The notes below the pieces were generated by a model. The model worked only from the letters and a program-made list of their open reading frames with translations. It was not told the DNA's origin and made no database searches. From Pseudomonadota bacterium (GTDB taxonomy: Bacteria; Desulfobacterota; DSM-4660; Desulfatiglandales; B25-G16), in the NCBI GenBank assembly GCA_015223015.1, contig JADFWK010000098.1:1-8306 (forward strand): 8,306 bases of DNA, read 5' to 3'. The translations under genes and the position numbers were made by a program. Shown here piece by piece: positions 6,061 to 8,306 of this stretch; positions within the stretch are counted from its first letter, which is position 1, and each line of letters opens with the position of its first letter.

Positions 6061-6837
6061 TCAACTGACAGATTTATCCCGTTCTATGTATGCGTATGCA
6101 TTGTGGTTGTGGATAGATTCGAAATTCTCTGACTCAACAGCGAACCAGGTTACATTTTCATCCTGCTCGAGTTTTTTGGCTATATCCCTTACTATATCCT
6201 CAACAAACTTTGGGTTTTGATAGGCCTTTTCGGTCACGTATTTCTCGTCCTCCCTCTTTAATACAGAATAAACATCGCATGAGGCAGTCTCTTCTACCAG
6301 TTGTATCAGATCTTCTATCCACATAAACTTCTTAAACCTCACCTGCAATCTAACCTCTCCCCTCTGGTTGTGGGCGCCGAAATCGCTTATCTCTCGTGAG
6401 CACGGACACAGGGTGGTTATAGGAACCGCTATCATAAGCACTAGATCCTTGCCCTTGTTCAGCTTACCCTTAAATGTACACTGATATTCCATCAGCCCCT
6501 GGCTGTGGGTAACCGGAGCAGTCTTCATTACAAAGTATGGAAAGGAGATTTCCATATGAGCACTTTCAGCATCGAGCCGTTCTTTCATGGTGGAGAGGAT
6601 TTCATGAAAGTTTTTGATAGAGATCCTTCTATCATGTTCATTCAGAATCTCGACAAACCGACTCATGTGTGTGCCTTTGTAGTCCCTTGGGAGACCAACA
6701 TACATGTTGACCACGGCTACAGTTTGTTGGGTTTTTGTTGCTTTATCCAGTACGGTTATTGGGTATTTGATGTCCTTTACCCCAACCTTATCTATAGAAA
6801 TATTGCGATGATCCTTTTCGTTTTGAATATCTTTCAT
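6061..6837 (-). CDS. folE2: GTP cyclohydrolase IB, FolE2
   Basis: This 258-residue enzyme converts GTP to 7,8-dihydroneopterin triphosphate, the first step of folate synthesis (and a possible entry to queuosine precursors), replacing the zinc enzyme FolE. Family features: DHRNISIDKVGVKDIKYPI at residues 9-27, GTHMSRFVEILNEH (55-68), the active-site segment TTLCPCSREISDFGAHNQRG (141-160) with Cys144, Cys146 and His156, and the C-terminal FESIHNHNAYA. I placed the start at ATG 6837. The frame stays open upstream to 7122, but that extension reads through the antisense of the tRNA-Pro gene, whereas the chosen start matches the family's usual N-terminus. A GAGGAA sits about 12 nt upstream, which is a long spacer. 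The gene is divergent from the tRNA, and a probable promoter lies at 6875-6903. Confidence 0.93.
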   Translation of the reverse strand: MKDIQNEKDHRNISIDKVGVKDIKYPITVLDKATKTQQTVAVVNMYVGLPRDYKGTHMSRFVEILNEHDRRISIKNFHEILSTMKERLDAESAHMEISFPYFVMKTAPVTHSQGLMEYQCTFKGKLNKGKDLVLMIAVPITTLCPCSREISDFGAHNQRGEVRLQVRFKKFMWIEDLIQLVEETASCDVYSVLKREDEKYVTEKAYQNPKFVEDIVRDIAKKLEQDENVTWFAVESENFESIHNHNAYAYIERDKSVS

Positions 6838-6874
6838 GGTGGTTATTAATTCCTCATATTTGTTTGGAAAATAA

Positions 6875-6903
6875 ATATTATCTAAACATTGCAAAGTCAA
6901 CAA
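6875..6903 (-). promoter_or_regulatory. Candidate sigma-70-type promoter for folE2
   Basis: Read on the minus strand, TAATAT (6880-6875) lies 17 nt downstream of TTGTTG (6903-6898). An overlapping TTGACT (6900-6895) offers a better -35 but with a 14-nt spacer. Transcription would start near 6868, giving a leader of about 30 nt before the folE2 ATG. The AT-rich context supports a promoter here; I see no obvious operator. Confidence 0.4.
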
Positions 6904-6951
6904 AAAGATATCTGACATAGTGGGGTGAAGGTTCGATTTTCTAGAATTTAC

Positions 6952-6981
6952 TTGATTTCTTACGCCAAAATACGGTATGAG
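6952..6981 (+). promoter_or_regulatory. Candidate promoter for tRNA-Pro
   Basis: TTGATT (6952-6957) and TATGAG (6976-6981) are separated by 18 nt, each matching consensus at 4 of 6 positions. The predicted start would fall near 6988, only about 6 nt before the mature tRNA 5' end, which is short but possible for a monocistronic tRNA gene. Confidence 0.3.
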
Positions 6982-6993
6982 AGTTACCATATT

Positions 6994-7070
<77 letters not shown>

Positions 7071-7139
7071 GCCTTCGCTTCAAAACGGAGTGAAGATGCG
7101 AAGGCTGCCGCGCCGAAGCCATTGGCGAAGGCGGGCCTT
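7071..7139. repeat. Hairpin repeat abutting tRNA-Pro, includes GAA/GAA palindrome copy 2
   Basis: The first stem is GCCTTCGC (7071-7078) with GCGAAGGC (7098-7105), extended by TTCA/TGAA. A second palindrome follows: CGCC-GAA-GCC (7111-7120), loop ATT, GGC-GAA-GGCG (7124-7133), with the same GAA/GAA internal loop as the 6013-6039 element. AAGGC at 7101-7105 can pair either with GCCTT at 7071-7075 or with GCCTT at 7135-7139, so two folds compete. The first stem could end the tRNA transcript or guide its 3' trimming, but no T-run follows it. Confidence 0.6.
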
Positions 7140-7505
7140 CCAGAAACAGCCATTACGTTCTTAAACCTAAATGTCTCAACTTTTGAACGTTACCAATTCT
7201 TTAAGAATAATGCTATATTTCGTCATCTTTCGTGGACACGGGGGTTAGAGCTTTTGCCCTCAGGTATCCCTAATCTCCGAAGTCGTGTCCGGTAACAAGG
7301 TCAAGAATTTCTCGCCCCCTCTGGCAGGCCCTGTGCAACGTCGGGTGAGGTGACAAAAAGCTCCTTTTTCAACAATTCACTATCGTTGATCAATGTCCTT
7401 GTCCGATCTTCTTTGCCCTACTGCGAATCATGGGTATAGGTTTTGAGCAGACAGCATAACCCCGGAGTTCGTTAGGAGGGAACTGGGATTACGGGGTAGG
7501 GAAGA
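7140..7505. other. Intergenic spacer with several stem-loops, no gene
   Basis: No supported coding sequence lies in this 366-nt gap between the tRNA-side repeat and the MetH-activation-like gene. Visible structure: ACGTTC/GAACGT (7155-7160 with 7184-7189); GGACACG/CGTGTCC (7234-7240 with 7284-7290), closing a 43-nt interior; AAAAAG-CTC-CTTTTT (7355-7369); and ACCCCG/CGGGGT with AGTTC/GAACT inside (7459-7497). The last lies just past the stop of the minus-strand gene and may be its terminator, though it lacks a T-run. I looked for cobalamin or SAM riboswitch cores and saw none. Confidence 0.5.
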
Positions 7506-8183
7506 CTATTTCAAAATCCCGTACTCTTTAGCCAGGTTTTCATCGTAGGCTGCCCTTCGTGCCTCACAGTCTTTTCGCGGGCACAGTTGACAGGTGTAGA
7601 ATTTAATTTCCGTTGGGAAATAGATACCTGATAATGACTTAGTTGGAATCATAAGAAAATTTTCTTCCAGCCTTACACCAATGGAGGCCTCTACATCCCC
7701 GAGAATTGAAAACAGCGGCCTTTGGTTCTCAATGGGCCAATCATGTAAGGAACCTGGGCCCATATAAGATACCTCACCAAGGGCATATCTGGAACGCAAA
7801 TGATCTTCAAGGTATTTCCGAGCCAGGTTCAGCGCTACATTCCCAATTGTATCCAGGAAGTATTTTTCCAATAGGTCCTCACATGCTCTGGCCTTTTCTT
7901 CTAGCTTATTGCCAATGGTGATGACATAGGGAAAAACCCGTTCCAGTTTATCCACATTCTTGCGGAGAACCTTACTGGTCAACCGGATCCCGTCTATCAC
8001 TATTACACCTTCATGCTTTGCCTCGATAAAGCAAATCTTATAGGCCGCCCTGGCCGAGATGAGGGATTGAGCAGTCTCAATCAAGGTTTGCCCAAGACCC
8101 CAATCCCCCCTCTCTTCCATATGCAGCGTTCTCTTGATTTCCTCAAGGTCTAAGCTCACAGGTATATGTTCGAGGGTGATCAT
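7506..8183 (-). CDS. MetH activation-domain-like protein with C-terminal CX2CX4C cluster
   Basis: This 225-residue, probably cytosolic protein has no signal peptide or membrane segment. Its layout and sequence flavour resemble the reactivation domain of B12-dependent methionine synthase, which binds S-adenosylmethionine and supports reductive remethylation of oxidised cobalamin. Pointers include the segment YVITIGNKLEEKARA, a helix VALNLARKYLEDHL, GPGSLHDWPIENQRPLFSILG, and MIPTKSLSGIYFP, which sits where MetH has its SAM/cobalamin-facing loop. The protein ends with FYTCQLCPRKDCEARRAAYD, placing Cys198, Cys201 and Cys206 in a CX2CX4C arrangement that E. coli MetH lacks. This suggests a metal or Fe-S site, which is inference. 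No corrinoid or homocysteine-binding domain is fused, so it would work on a partner protein. The ATG at 8183 lacks a good ribosome-binding site. The stop of the upstream gene is only 54 nt away, so it is probably the distal gene of an operon. Confidence 0.7.
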   Translation of the reverse strand: MITLEHIPVSLDLEEIKRTLHMEERGDWGLGQTLIETAQSLISARAAYKICFIEAKHEGVIVIDGIRLTSKVLRKNVDKLERVFPYVITIGNKLEEKARACEDLLEKYFLDTIGNVALNLARKYLEDHLRSRYALGEVSYMGPGSLHDWPIENQRPLFSILGDVEASIGVRLEENFLMIPTKSLSGIYFPTEIKFYTCQLCPRKDCEARRAAYDENLAKEYGILK

Positions 8184-8237
8184 CGGACTATGTGATTACA
8201 GTAAAAGGCATAGTGGTTTCTATTTGGCCAAGGAAGT

Positions 8238-8306
8238 TTAGAGATGTGAGGCTCGTGTGTCAAGGTCAAAAGTCTCCTCTAAAAACCTCTCCACTGTAGC
8301 ATATGC
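8238..8306 (-). CDS. C-terminal end of an unidentified minus-strand gene (partial)
   Basis: From the right edge, one minus-strand frame runs 22 codons (AYATVERFLEETFDLDTRASHL) to a TAA at 8240-8238, while the other two minus-strand frames close sooner. The composition looks protein-like and the stop lies 54 nt before the MetH-activation-like gene on the same strand, as expected for an operon partner, perhaps another corrinoid or methyl-transfer protein. Twenty-two residues are too few to assign a family or to exclude chance. Confidence 0.35.
   Translation of the reverse strand, partial: AYATVERFLEETFDLDTRASHL

Noticed and set aside
5924..6220. 98-codon plus-strand frame over the folE2 3' end
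   Set aside because: It is antisense to folE2 for more than half its length, with Ser-rich composition typical of a shadow frame.
7176..7226. Sixteen-residue minus-strand mini-frame (MTKYSIILKELVTFKS)
   Set aside because: Reasonable codons, but it has no ribosome-binding site, is very short and lies in a gap with inverted repeats; there is not enough support to call it a gene.
7310..7318. TCTCGCCCC, a 9-nt match to the tRNA-Pro 3' region, as a possible attachment-site duplicate
   Set aside because: It is too short, the flanks diverge at once, and there is no integrase or cargo between the two copies.
7123..7505. Possible cobalamin or SAM riboswitch near the MetH-activation-like gene
   Set aside because: The gap is downstream of that minus-strand gene rather than upstream, and none of the conserved riboswitch core sequences is visible.

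Overview
The window reads like a chromosomal segment of a flagellated, Gram-negative-type bacterium. The gene set (flgN-flgK-flgL-csrA-fliW, a stand-alone AICAR transformylase, FolE2, and a small MetH-activation-like protein ending in a cysteine cluster) and the repeat-filled intergenic gaps best fit Desulfobacterota (former Deltaproteobacteria). That placement is inferred from protein flavour and gene order; there is no rRNA marker.

Left half, plus strand (1-4016): the end of a flagellar filament-assembly operon. A 5'-truncated flgN (filament-junction chaperone) is followed 2 nt later by flgK and then flgL, the two hook-filament junction proteins. After a 246-nt gap filled almost entirely by one long imperfect palindrome come csrA and fliW. 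These overlap by 4 nt and form the CsrA-FliW partner switch that couples flagellin translation to filament assembly. Flagellin itself is not in the window.

Middle (4017-4370): a convergent intergenic region with a tandem 19-bp repeat, nested hairpins and a probable bidirectional terminator.

Right half, mostly minus strand (4371-8306): a PurH-type protein with only the AICAR formyltransferase domain, folE2 (GTP cyclohydrolase IB), and a 225-residue MetH-activation-domain-like protein. The last 22 codons of an unidentified minus-strand gene enter from the right edge. The three identified minus-strand genes all touch folate or one-carbon chemistry: 10-formyl-THF use, the first step of pterin synthesis, and B12/methyl-THF methyl transfer. 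A tRNA-Pro(UGG) gene lies on the plus strand, divergent from folE2. The gaps 5667-6060 and 7123-7505 contain short palindromes, two of which share the same GAA/GAA internal-loop architecture.

No CRISPR array, transposase, defence system or clearly new multigene system is visible. The most unusual material is the intergenic repeat DNA, chiefly the 221-bp palindrome just upstream of csrA, and the cysteine-tailed MetH-activation-like protein.
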